Origin: Candidatus Rifleibacteriota bacterium
Lineage (GTDB): Bacteria > Muiribacteriota > Ozemobacteria > Ozemobacterales > Ozemobacteraceae
Assembly (NCBI GenBank): GCA_012517355.1
Contig: JAAYVD010000101.1
Location: forward strand, 1-64,000
Direction of reading: 5' to 3'
Length of the DNA stretch: 64,000 bases
Position numbers and translations under genes: made by a program. Positions 17,889 to 26,418 of the stretch are shown piece after piece (within the stretch, counting starts at the first letter, position 1; every line of letters starts with the position of its first letter). The notes below the pieces were generated by a model. It ran no database searches. It was given only the letters and a program-made list of their open reading frames with translations, and was not told the DNA's origin.

Positions 17889-19256
17889 ATGGCCAGGGAA
17901 TACGTGAAGCCGCGCATCCTGCAACAGAAGGAAGGCATGATGAACAAGTTCGGGGCGGTCGCGTCCCGGTTCATGGATGCCATCGAAGGGGTGAAGGTCG
18001 GCCGCCTGGTCGATGAGTACGGGTCGCCCCTGTTCGTGCTCTCCGAACGGGCCATCCGGCAACAATACCGGCATGCGGTGCGGGAATTCTCGCTGCTCTA
18101 CCCGCGGGTCCAGTTCTCGTGGTCGTACAAGACCAACTACCTCGACGCCGTCTGCGCCCTCTACCACCAGGAGGGATCCTGGGCCGAGGTGGTGTCCGAG
18201 TTCGAATACGAGAAGGCCGTCAAGCTCGGGGTGCCGGGCGAGAAGATCATCTTCAACGGCCCGTACAAGCCCTACGAAGCCCTGAAGACGGCGGCCCGGC
18301 GGAAATCGAAGATCCACATCGATCACATGGAGGAGATCGCCGCCCTCGAGCGGATCGCCCGCGAACTGAAGCAACCGGTCGAGGTGGCCATCCGGATGAA
18401 CATGGACACGGGCATCTACCCGATGTGGAGCCGGTTCGGGTTCAACCTCGAGAACCAGGAGGCGTTCGCGGCGGTGTCCAGGATCCAGACGACGGGGAAG
18501 CTCGTGCTGAAGGGGCTGCACTGCCACATCGGCACCTTCATCATGGAGCCCAACGCCTACAAGGTGGCCGTCCAGAAGATGGTCGCTTTCACCAGGAAGA
18601 TCCGCGACGAGTTCGGGGTCGGGATCGAGTATCTCGACCTGGGCGGCGGTTTTCCGTCGACCAACACCCTGCACGGCCAATACCTGCCGGGCAGCCAGGC
18701 CAACCTGGGCATCGGGAAGTATGCCGAAGCCATCTGCGGGGAACTGAACCGGTGCGGCAGCCTGTTCGACAAGCCGCCGCTGCTGCTGCTGGAATCGGGG
18801 CGGGCGCTGATCGACGAGGCGGGCTTCCTGATCGCCAGCGTGGTGGCCCGCAAGCGCCTGAGCGACGGCACCGCCGCCCTGGTGCTCGATGCCGGCATCA
18901 ACACGCTGGTGACCGCCGCCTGGTACAAGCACGAGTTCATCCCCGCCCAGGCCTACAGCGAGATCCTCGAGAATACCATCCTGTACGGGCCCCTGTGCAT
19001 GAACATCGACGTGGTGCGGCCGCTCATCTCCTTTCCCGCCCTGTCAGCGGGAGAGCGGGTTGTCATCCACCCCGTCGGCGCCTACAACATGACCCAGTGG
19101 ATGCAGTTCATCCGCTACCGGCCGGCCATCGTCCTCATCGATACCAAGGGCAGTCCGCACGTGGTGCGGAAAGCCGAAGACCTCGCCTACCTGACCGAAC
19201 TGGAGGAGATTCCCGCCCATATCCGGGAAAAGAAATTCCGCGGCCGGCTGGCCTGA
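17889..19256 (+). CDS. Fold-III PLP decarboxylase (LysA/diaminopimelate decarboxylase-like)
   Basis: 455 aa, 16 nt after the ATP-grasp gene, with aaggggggaacc before ATG 17889. Alanine-racemase-type barrel: the PLP lysine is in FSWSYKTNYLDAV; GLHCHIGTF, YLDLGGGFPS and LLESGRALIDEAGF are the phosphate and substrate loops. The C-terminal beta domain has GPLCMNIDVV at the place of the usual C-E-S-x-D motif, keeping Cys and Asp but not Glu-Ser, and GAYNMTQWMQFIRYRP near the end. Family members decarboxylate meso-DAP, ornithine/arginine or carboxy-polyamines. The altered loop and the neighbours suggest a pathway-specific substrate rather than lysine synthesis, but a LysA role cannot be excluded. 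Confidence 0.85.
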   Translation: MAREYVKPRILQQKEGMMNKFGAVASRFMDAIEGVKVGRLVDEYGSPLFVLSERAIRQQYRHAVREFSLLYPRVQFSWSYKTNYLDAVCALYHQEGSWAEVVSEFEYEKAVKLGVPGEKIIFNGPYKPYEALKTAARRKSKIHIDHMEEIAALERIARELKQPVEVAIRMNMDTGIYPMWSRFGFNLENQEAFAAVSRIQTTGKLVLKGLHCHIGTFIMEPNAYKVAVQKMVAFTRKIRDEFGVGIEYLDLGGGFPSTNTLHGQYLPGSQANLGIGKYAEAICGELNRCGSLFDKPPLLLLESGRALIDEAGFLIASVVARKRLSDGTAALVLDAGINTLVTAAWYKHEFIPAQAYSEILENTILYGPLCMNIDVVRPLISFPALSAGERVVIHPVGAYNMTQWMQFIRYRPAIVLIDTKGSPHVVRKAEDLAYLTELEEIPAHIREKKFRGRLA

Positions 19257-19361
19257 GGCCCACGTGAAACAGGGGGATGCAGGCCGGGTGCCGACTTCGC
19301 GTTGCCCCGGAGGCCATTCCGGGAGGCTGACCCGGCCTGCCGGGCCGCGGCCGGCCCGGGC

Positions 19362-21572
19362 ATGACGGGCATGGAACCGCGCCCCTGGTGGCGGCTACCC
19401 CCGTTCTGGGAAGGGGTCCTGCGCTGGTACGGAACCATCCTGTTTTCGCCGCGGCCGCTGCCGGGGGCCCTGGTCGCCCTGGCCACGCTGGGAAACCCAG
19501 ACTGGGGCGTCTGCGGGCTGCTCTGCGCCCTGCTGACCTGGGGTTTCGGCCGCTTCCTGGAGTTCCCGGCGGTGGAACTGGACAGCGGCATCTACGGGTG
19601 CAACGGCATCCTGTTCGGGCTGTTCGTCGGCAGCCATTTCAGTTCCCCGCCTCTCCTGGCCCTGGCCTGCCTGGGCGGGTCGTTCCTGGTCTGCCTGCTG
19701 ACGCGGGGCTTCACCAACTCGGTGGGGGCCCTGCTGAAGCTGCCGGCCTGTTCCTACCCGTTCGTCGTCGCCACGATCGTCTTTTCCGCCTTCGCCCGCT
19801 CGCAAGAGGCGGCCTGGGGGGTCGAACTGATCAAGCCCTTCTCCTACCAGACCAGCTTTCTGGCGGCCTACCTGGCCCGCCCGTTCCACCTCACCGCGGG
19901 GGAACAGGCGGTTCGCGAGCTGTTCTGGTTCGGCTCGTCGCTGGGGGCCATCTTCTTCCAGAAGGCGGGCTGGTCGTGCCTGCTGGTCGGGATCGCCCTC
20001 TTCACCAGTTCGCGCGCGCTGCTGGCGCTGGCCGTGACAGGCTTCGCGGCCATGCGGGCGGTCTGCCTCCTGCTGCCCTTCGCGGTTCCCGGCCAGGAGG
20101 TGGCCCTGGGGTTCAACGCGGTGCTGATCGCCATCGGGGTGGGGGGGGCGTTCCTGGTGCCGGGCCGCCGGACCCTGGGGCTGATGGTCCTGTGCCAGGC
20201 GGTGGCGGTGCCGGTCGGGCTGGGGCTGGCCGCCCTGGGAAGCCGAACCGGCGCGGAGTTCACGGCCCTTCCCTTCAACCTTCTGGTGTCGGGCGCCCTG
20301 CTGATGCTGCAGGGAAGGTCGTTCGACGCCAAGCCCCACCTTCCCGCCCTTGCCTTCACCACGCCGGAGGAGGCGTTTGCCCACTACCGCCGCTACCAGG
20401 ACCGCATGTTCCTGCGGGCCGTGGCCCTGCCGGTGTTCGGGTCCTGGCAGATCGTCCAGGGGTTCGACGGCCCCGAGACCCACCAGGAGCAGTGGCGGTT
20501 CGGTCTCGATCTCGCCGCGGTCGACGAGGCGGGCCGGCGGTTCCGCACCACCGGGGTCACCCTCGATGACTACTACGCCTTCGGGGCGGTGATCCGCTCC
20601 CCCGCCGACGGCACGGTGGCCGAGGTCTGGGACCAGGTTCCCGACAACCCGGTCGGGGAGATGAACCTGAAATCCCCCTGGGGGAACTATGTGCTCATCT
20701 ACAGCGCCGGCATCTACCTCGGGCTCTACCACCTGAAACAGGGGTCGGTCGTGGTGGTGCCCGGCCAGTCCGTCAACTTCGGCACCCCGGTGGGCCGGGG
20801 CGGGAACTCGGGGCGGTCGGCGCTTCCCCACCTGCATTTCCAGATCCAGGCAATGGGGTGGGCGGGGGCGGCCAACCTGCCGTTCCTGCTGACCGACACG
20901 GTGCTCCACGGGCCTGACGGCGAGGTGTTCCGGCCCTTCAGCCGGCCCGAGTCGGGGGCGGTGGTGTCCGAAATCGAGGCGGGTGACGAGCTGCGGCCCC
21001 TCTTCCTGCCGGCCAACGGCGAAACCTGGCGGCTCCGGGTGACCGAGGGGCAGGAGGTCCGCACCGTCGACTGGGCCTTCCACTACACCCTTCACGGAAA
21101 CGTGGTGATGGTCGAGAATAGGGAGGATGAGGCGGAATATCGCTTGAGCACGCGTTCGCTGGAAATGGTCCGGTTCCCGCGCCGGACGGGTTCCCCGCTG
21201 CACCTGTTCGCGCTGGCCGTGGCCGACCTCCCCTTCCATTTCCGGGAAGGTCTGTCCTGGACGACGACCCTGTACGGACGGTCGGCCTCGACGCTTTTCC
21301 GCTGGAAGCGGCGGCTCCTGGCGGTCCTGTTCGGGGACATCTTTTCTCTCGACTACCGGAAGGAGTGTCTCGAGCACCGGGAGGATGCTGCCGGCGGGGA
21401 GACCGTCTACCGCATCGTGGCAGGGTTCCCACACCGCCACACCCGGGGGTGGTGGAAGGACGCCTCTCTCTCGCTGGAGCTTCCCCTGCGCGGATTCCGG
21501 CGGCTCGAATGGCGCCGGGGGGGCCAGACCCTCCTCGTTGCCGAACGGATCGCCGTGGAGGGCCAGGGATGA
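19362..21572 (+). CDS. Urea transporter fused to M23 (LytM-like) peptidase domain
   Basis: 736 aa from ATG 19362 (ATG 19371 also possible). The first ~315 residues are hydrophobic and match the bacterial urea transporter family: SGIYGCNGILFGLFVG, LPACSYPFVVATIV, a repeat half with VALGFNAVLIAIGVGG, and FTALPFNLLVSG. An M23 domain follows: WRFGLDLAA (about 377-385), YHLKQGSV, and LPHLHFQIQ with the HxH pair at 490/492. The first zinc ligand, normally His four residues before the Asp, is Arg379, so metal binding or catalysis may be lost. The C-terminal ~200 residues are unassigned. The stop overlaps the next gene (ATGA). A similar UT-M23 architecture may exist elsewhere, but I cannot check. Confidence 0.85.
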   Translation: MTGMEPRPWWRLPPFWEGVLRWYGTILFSPRPLPGALVALATLGNPDWGVCGLLCALLTWGFGRFLEFPAVELDSGIYGCNGILFGLFVGSHFSSPPLLALACLGGSFLVCLLTRGFTNSVGALLKLPACSYPFVVATIVFSAFARSQEAAWGVELIKPFSYQTSFLAAYLARPFHLTAGEQAVRELFWFGSSLGAIFFQKAGWSCLLVGIALFTSSRALLALAVTGFAAMRAVCLLLPFAVPGQEVALGFNAVLIAIGVGGAFLVPGRRTLGLMVLCQAVAVPVGLGLAALGSRTGAEFTALPFNLLVSGALLMLQGRSFDAKPHLPALAFTTPEEAFAHYRRYQDRMFLRAVALPVFGSWQIVQGFDGPETHQEQWRFGLDLAAVDEAGRRFRTTGVTLDDYYAFGAVIRSPADGTVAEVWDQVPDNPVGEMNLKSPWGNYVLIYSAGIYLGLYHLKQGSVVVVPGQSVNFGTPVGRGGNSGRSALPHLHFQIQAMGWAGAANLPFLLTDTVLHGPDGEVFRPFSRPESGAVVSEIEAGDELRPLFLPANGETWRLRVTEGQEVRTVDWAFHYTLHGNVVMVENREDEAEYRLSTRSLEMVRFPRRTGSPLHLFALAVADLPFHFREGLSWTTTLYGRSASTLFRWKRRLLAVLFGDIFSLDYRKECLEHREDAAGGETVYRIVAGFPHRHTRGWWKDASLSLELPLRGFRRLEWRRGGQTLLVAERIAVEGQG

Positions 21573-23965
21573 GCTGCCTCCGGGGTGGTCCGCGGGTGGT
21601 GGCCGCCGTGGTCCTGGCGGTCTGCCTGTGGCTGCCGGCCATGGTTGTCGCCTGGGGCGGGACCGAGCGACAGTGGATCGCCCGTCTGGAGGCCAACCCC
21701 GCCGACCGCCCCGCCCTGGAAGGTCTGGCCCGTCTGTACGGTCTTCCCGTGGCGGCGGTTCCGGCGCGGGTCAAAGCCGACCGGCTGGCCGGGTCCCCTC
21801 GCGGGAAGACGGGTTCCGAGAACGTCGTGCTGACGGCGGCGGGGCTGTACGAATCGATCGGGCAGTATGCCGAGGCGCGTGAGGTCCTGGGCGGTCTGCT
21901 GGCCCGGCAGGATTCCTGGCGCGCCACCCTGCAGATGGGCTGGGAATACTACCTCGAGAACCGGTTGTCCGAAGCGCTCCGGTGGTATGACCAGGCGGTG
22001 GCGAAAGGCCCCGAACAGCTCGACGGCTACCACGGCCTGATGCTGACGCTGATGGCCATGGGGCGCCGGTCCGAGGCGGTGGCCATGGGCGGCGAGATCC
22101 TGCGGCGCGATCCGCAGAACCTGTATGCGAGACTCCGCCTGGGCCAGCTGGCCTACGAGGCGAAGGACTATCCCCTGGCCATCCGTCACTATGGCCAGGT
22201 GGCCGGCCAGGTCGACGGCCGGCTCGGTCTCGGGCTCGCCCTGCACAAGATGCGGCGGTTCGCCGAGGCCCGTCCCCACCTGCTGGCGGCGTATGCGGTC
22301 TACCCTGCCAACCCCGACCTGCTCGCCGCCCTGCGCGACCTCAATGAAGAGGAGATCGGGCAACTGGAGCGTGACCTGTCGACCCCTTCGGGAAGGACCC
22401 CTTCGGGGGATGCCGCCCGCCAACGCCTGGCCACCCTCTACGAACTGAACGGGCACCACCAGCGGGCGGCCGACTGGGTGCGGGCGCTGCTTCCCCCCAA
22501 GCCGACCTTCGACCAGCTGCTGCGGGTGGCTGACCTGTACGGGAAGGCCGGCCAGCCGGCCGAGGCGGGCCGGTTCTACGAACTGGCCGCGGCCCGCTCG
22601 CCCGCTCCCCGCGTGACCTGGCTGGCGGCCGTCGATTCCTACCTGGCCTCGAAGCACCTGGGGCGGGCGGAACTGCTGTTGTCGTGGCTGGTCCGCCAGG
22701 CTCCGGGTGCCGATCTCGACCAGCGATACGCCGCCCTGCTCGCCGCTCGGGGGGATGCCGACACCTCCAGGCTGGTCAACCGGTCGCTGAGCCGGCAGCT
22801 CGAGAGCCGGGCGGAGGTCGATCCGCGTCCCGTGGACTCCTTGTTGCAGGCCGTCGATGCCAGCCTGAACGCCCGGGAGTTCGAGGAGGCCCGGCGGCAG
22901 CTCGCCAGGCTGGGGCCGGTCGGGACGTCGGCCGCCATCGACGCGCGGTATGGCCGGTTGTTCTACGAGACCGGCGCCTATGACCAGGCGGTGAAGGTCT
23001 TCGAGAGGTATGAGGCCGACCCGGACATGCAGGTCAGCTGCGGGTGGGCGTGGGCCAAGGGCCGCCATCGGGAGGAGGCGAGGCGGGCCTTCCGGGCCGC
23101 TTTGCGCAAGGTGCCGAACCATGCGGGTGCGCTGGCCGGCCTCTACGAGGTGGAAAACGTCTGGCCGTGGGACGCTTTCCTCATCCTGACGAGCCTTGAT
23201 TACCACGGCTACCAGGACAACCGCCTGCTGACGACCGAGATTCTCAAGTATACCCGTGACCGGTGGGCGACCACCGTCTCGCACACCCGGACCGACGTTC
23301 CGAACCTCACGCCCGGGGCGGCCGATTTCAACGAGGACCTGGCCGGGGTGAAATTCCAATACCGGTTCCGGCCGAAGGTGTCGGGGCAGCTGCACCTGCT
23401 GCACTTCGAGAACGACGACCCGACCACCGACTCCTCCAACGTCGTCGGGGCGCGCTTCTGGTATTTCCCGACCGCCTCCTGGACGGTGGATGCCGAGTTC
23501 GACCGGTCCCGCTACACCAACGCCTGGGCCAACCAGATCAGCCTGCACGCCGGCTACCGGTTCAACCATCGATGGCACGGCGATCTCACTGCGCTCTTCT
23601 CCTCGGCCGCCGGCCCGTGGCGGTGGAAGGGGGCGCGCACCACCGGGGCGGCGGCCAAGGCCGCGGTCGGCTATTCCCCGCACCAGCGCTGGTATATCGG
23701 CGCCTCCGCCTGGGGCGGCAACCGCCTGCTGGCCGTCGATTCCGACGGGATGTATGCCTACAACGTCGTCGACCTCTACCAGGGGTCCTGGTCGCTGTTG
23801 ACCACCTACCGGTTCGAAACCTGGCTGAAGGGCTACCTGAACTTCGGGCAGACCGCCTTCCGGAGCAACAAGCAGGCGGCCGCCAACGCCGCGGCGGGGG
23901 CGGCCCTGTTCGATCCCGGGCAGCAGGTCGACGGGCTGAGCGGCGGCCTCGACTTCTCGTTCTGA
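21569..23965 (+). CDS. TPR-rich outer-membrane beta-barrel protein
   Basis: 798 aa from ATG 21569, coupled to the preceding gene. Signal peptide VVAAVVLAVCLWLPAMVVA. The periplasmic part (about 30-540) is a series of TPR-like helical pairs, for example LSEALRWYDQAVAKGPEQLD and SEAVAMGGEILRRDPQN. The last ~250 residues show alternating amphipathic strands with aromatic girdles (LHAGYRFNHRWHGDL, RWYIGASAWGGNRLL) and end in SGGLDFSF, the C-terminal Phe expected for an outer-membrane barrel. The layout recalls BcsC/PelB/YaiO-type proteins that export polysaccharide. No polysaccharide synthase is visible nearby, so the function is left open. Confidence 0.85.
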   Translation: MSCLRGGPRVVAAVVLAVCLWLPAMVVAWGGTERQWIARLEANPADRPALEGLARLYGLPVAAVPARVKADRLAGSPRGKTGSENVVLTAAGLYESIGQYAEAREVLGGLLARQDSWRATLQMGWEYYLENRLSEALRWYDQAVAKGPEQLDGYHGLMLTLMAMGRRSEAVAMGGEILRRDPQNLYARLRLGQLAYEAKDYPLAIRHYGQVAGQVDGRLGLGLALHKMRRFAEARPHLLAAYAVYPANPDLLAALRDLNEEEIGQLERDLSTPSGRTPSGDAARQRLATLYELNGHHQRAADWVRALLPPKPTFDQLLRVADLYGKAGQPAEAGRFYELAAARSPAPRVTWLAAVDSYLASKHLGRAELLLSWLVRQAPGADLDQRYAALLAARGDADTSRLVNRSLSRQLESRAEVDPRPVDSLLQAVDASLNAREFEEARRQLARLGPVGTSAAIDARYGRLFYETGAYDQAVKVFERYEADPDMQVSCGWAWAKGRHREEARRAFRAALRKVPNHAGALAGLYEVENVWPWDAFLILTSLDYHGYQDNRLLTTEILKYTRDRWATTVSHTRTDVPNLTPGAADFNEDLAGVKFQYRFRPKVSGQLHLLHFENDDPTTDSSNVVGARFWYFPTASWTVDAEFDRSRYTNAWANQISLHAGYRFNHRWHGDLTALFSSAAGPWRWKGARTTGAAAKAAVGYSPHQRWYIGASAWGGNRLLAVDSDGMYAYNVVDLYQGSWSLLTTYRFETWLKGYLNFGQTAFRSNKQAAANAAAGAALFDPGQQVDGLSGGLDFSF

Positions 23966-24331
23966 CGCGTTAGAGGGATGGAACGGCGCACTGGTGGCCC
24001 CCGACCGGCCCGATGTCGGGCGTATCCCCACCCTGTCATGGTTGTCCGGAGCCCTTGGGGAAAACGGTTCAGGCCTCGGTTTGGGGGCCTGTTTCCGGAA
24101 AATCGTCCGGACATTTTCCTGCCCGTCCCTTTGGAACCTGCCTGCAGGCCGTCGGCAGACCGGGGGTCGGGCGGGCCATTGGCGGTGCGCGAAACGGGCG
24201 TTTCGCGCCGCCATCCGTGGCGGCAAAGGGGTGTGTCCGACCTCGTGTCGGTCGGGTCATTGGCGGCTGGGGCTGGGATGCCGATTTCTTCCGAAGGCCT
24301 GGACGCCGGCGCGAACCCCCCGTTGCGTTTG
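23966..24331. other. 366-nt intergenic region with multi-hairpin repeat
   Basis: The frame of the next gene is open through most of this interval, but it carries the intergenic repeat (24187-24256) and degenerate flanking pieces (cccgaccggcccgatgtcgg near 24000, and cgggccattggcgg/cgggtcattggcgg on both sides of the core). It is therefore better read as noncoding. Confidence 0.6.
24187..24256 (+). repeat. Intergenic multi-hairpin repeat, copy 1
   Basis: Starts gcgcgaaacgggcgtttcgc (self-complementary), continues with the gccgcca/tggcggc stem, and ends with ccgac/gtcgg. The first 40 nt are identical to 52221-52260. Confidence 0.9.
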
Positions 24332-25615
24332 ATGCAAGGAGGCCGACCGGCCTGGGCCCTCCGGTTCCTGCTGTGCCTGCTGGCCGTGCTCGGAGCCCTG
24401 GCGCCCTCCCGGGGAATGACCAGCCGGGCCTGCCGCGACGCCCTCGCGGCCGAGCCCGGCAGCCTGCGGTGGCAGATCGCCCTGGCCGAAGCCCTGCGGG
24501 CGGAAGGGCAATCCGCGGCGGCGCTGCTGGCGCTGACCGAGGCCAGGACCGTCGCCCCGCGATGCGCGGCCGTCCGGTTCCTGGAAGGGGAGATCCTCCT
24601 CGACCAGGGCCGGTACGAGGCGGCGCGGCAGGCGTTCGAGGCCGGCGGCGAACTCGCTCCCGACGCTCCCGACGCCTGGTACGGGTTGATCCGGCTGCAC
24701 CGGGCCCTGCGGAACTGGGAAGCGGTGCTCGCCCTGTGCCGGGACCTGCGGCAGCGCGATCCCGACCACCCCTTCGCCGTCCTGAACGAGGCCTGGGCCC
24801 ATTTCAACCTCCGTCAGTATGAGGAGGCCGACCGGCTGTACAGCCACCCGCGTCACGGCCGGACCCGCCTGATGCGCCTGGGGAAAGCCTGGACCCGGCT
24901 CCGGCTGGGGAATGTCGAGGAGGCCGGCACCCTCTTCCGGGCCCTGCTGCAAGAGGATCCGGCCGATGCCGATGCCGCCTGGGGGCTGCGGGAGGCGGAA
25001 GGGGTTGTCCTGTACAAGGGCCTGGCCGGATGGGGACTGTCGGTGAACGACACCCCCGCCGAGGTTGCCGCCCTGCTCGACCGGGCGGCCCGGTTCGCGG
25101 CCCTGGGCCGGCAGGCCGAAGCCATCGACCTGTGGTTCTACGCCCTGAAGGGGGATCCGGGCAACGCCACCGCCTGCCTGGGGCTGGCGGCGGCCTACGC
25201 CGCCCAGGGGGATCCCGCCCGTGCCAACTACTACTACTCGGTGATCCTGAACCGCGGGTGGGACCCCGATGCCGCCCGTGGCCGCATCCGGGCCCTGGGC
25301 GCCCTGGGTGCCTGGAGCGAAGCGGCCAGCTTTTCCGCCGACCTGCTGCAGCGGGTGGGCACCGATTCCCTCGCCCTCGGGACGATGGCCTGGTTCCGGT
25401 ACTCGGTGGGCGACTTCGAGGAAGCCTACCGGTTGTATGAACGGGCCGGACCGCAGGATCCCACGATGACCCTCGGGCGGGCCTGGTGCCGGTTCATGCA
25501 GAAGGATTATCCCGCCAGCCGAACCCTCTTCCGCGAGGTGCTGGCGAGTCAGCCGGCGAACCCGGGAGCCATCGAGGGGCTGGCCCTGATTGAAAATCTG
25601 GCCCCCGGCCGGTAG
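24332..25615 (+). CDS. Exported TPR protein
   Basis: 427 aa if started at ATG 24332, after the repeat element (aaggagg follows the ATG, no clear site before it). Start chosen because it opens on a signal peptide: WALRFLLCLLAVLGALAPSRG. The remainder is all TPR-like helical pairs: RAEGQSAAALLALTEARTVA, EGEILLDQGRYEAARQAFEA, WAHFNLRQYEEADRLYSH, and similar units to the C terminus. No catalytic motif. It lies in the same direction as the TPR/beta-barrel gene, so it may be a periplasmic partner of it. Function not assigned. Confidence 0.78.
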   Translation: MQGGRPAWALRFLLCLLAVLGALAPSRGMTSRACRDALAAEPGSLRWQIALAEALRAEGQSAAALLALTEARTVAPRCAAVRFLEGEILLDQGRYEAARQAFEAGGELAPDAPDAWYGLIRLHRALRNWEAVLALCRDLRQRDPDHPFAVLNEAWAHFNLRQYEEADRLYSHPRHGRTRLMRLGKAWTRLRLGNVEEAGTLFRALLQEDPADADAAWGLREAEGVVLYKGLAGWGLSVNDTPAEVAALLDRAARFAALGRQAEAIDLWFYALKGDPGNATACLGLAAAYAAQGDPARANYYYSVILNRGWDPDAARGRIRALGALGAWSEAASFSADLLQRVGTDSLALGTMAWFRYSVGDFEEAYRLYERAGPQDPTMTLGRAWCRFMQKDYPASRTLFREVLASQPANPGAIEGLALIENLAPGR

Positions 25616-25655
25616 ACTCCCCCTGACATCCGTTTCCGGAAAAAGGAGGAGTCCG

Positions 25656-26210
25656 ATGTTCAGACGACTGTCCGTCCTGTGCGTCATCCTGCTGGTGATC
25701 GGGGCCGTCACGGCGGCCGCCCAGGTTCCCGTCGCGCCCCGGGTTCCGGCGATCAGGGCCATGGTCAAGGCTCCCGGCCTGTCGACCTACCTCGCGCTCG
25801 AGTGCACCGGGCCCTATACCCAGTTCCCGGCGATGGAAAAGCGGTTTCTGAGCGAATTCAAAGCGTCGCGCCAGCCGGCGACGGGCCCGGAGATCGCCGT
25901 CTACTGGAACAGCCCGCTGTATGTGCCTCCCGAACAGCTGAAATGGGACATCGGCTATCCGGTGACCGCCAACACCAAGAATGCGGGAACCCTCGTGGTC
26001 AAGAAATTCCCGTATCAGAAGGTGGCGGCGGTGGTGCATGTCGGGCCCTACCTGACCACCTACCACACCATCAACGCCCTCTACGACTGGATCGCGGCCA
26101 GCGGCCTGAAGACCGTCGGGGGGCCCTGCGTCGAGCGCTACCTGGACCCCGACCCGGACCGGGTGCCCGATGCCCAGAAGCGGACGGAGATCCTGATTCC
26201 CGTCCAGTGA
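25656..26210 (+). CDS. Secreted GyrI-like ligand-binding domain protein
   Basis: 184 aa. ATG 25656 has aaaaggagga at ideal spacing. Signal peptide FRRLSVLCVILLVIGAVTAAAQ. The mature part resembles the GyrI-like/AraC effector-binding (SOUL-related) fold: EIAVYWNSPLYVPPEQLKWD, IGYPVTANTKNAGTLVVKKF, KVAAVVHVGPYLTTYHTINAL, and a closing CVERYLDPDPDRVP...EILIPV, with the acidic and aromatic residues typical of the binding groove. Usually cytoplasmic and fused to regulators; an exported single-domain form suggests ligand sequestration or sensing in the periplasm. The ligand is unknown. Confidence 0.8.
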   Translation: MFRRLSVLCVILLVIGAVTAAAQVPVAPRVPAIRAMVKAPGLSTYLALECTGPYTQFPAMEKRFLSEFKASRQPATGPEIAVYWNSPLYVPPEQLKWDIGYPVTANTKNAGTLVVKKFPYQKVAAVVHVGPYLTTYHTINALYDWIAASGLKTVGGPCVERYLDPDPDRVPDAQKRTEILIPVQ

Positions 26211-26211
26211 C

Positions 26212-26300
26212 CGGGTTTCCCGGATCCATCCCTGCCGGCGATCATCGGGCAGGCTGAGCCTGTGTCTTCCGGCAGGTCCGTTGCCGGGAAGGGAAACCCG
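26212..26300. terminator. Inverted repeat between convergent genes
   Basis: cgggtttccc (26212-26221) pairs with gggaaacccg (26291-26300), enclosing smaller stems; ccgggtttcccgg at 26211-26223 can also form a tight hairpin. It lies directly after the GyrI-like stop, between convergent genes. The rest of the gap to 26418 shows nothing further. Confidence 0.5.
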
Positions 26301-26418
26301 ATCGGAGGCGCGCTCATGCCACGCCCGCCCGGAGAACCGGGATGCGCCGAGGTGGCAGCGCACCTGGGGGGGAAGCCCGTCCGGGCGGTCCTGCCGGCGG
26401 GGTCTTCCGGTCCCGGGT

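Noticed and set aside
17889-19256. Naming the decarboxylase lysA
   Set aside because: The C-E-S-x-D loop is CMNID and the neighbours are not lysine genes; substrate uncertain.
24187-24256. Coding potential through the repeat (frame open into the following TPR gene)
   Set aside because: The same sequence recurs at other places on both strands and in other frames; the signal peptide begins only at 24332.
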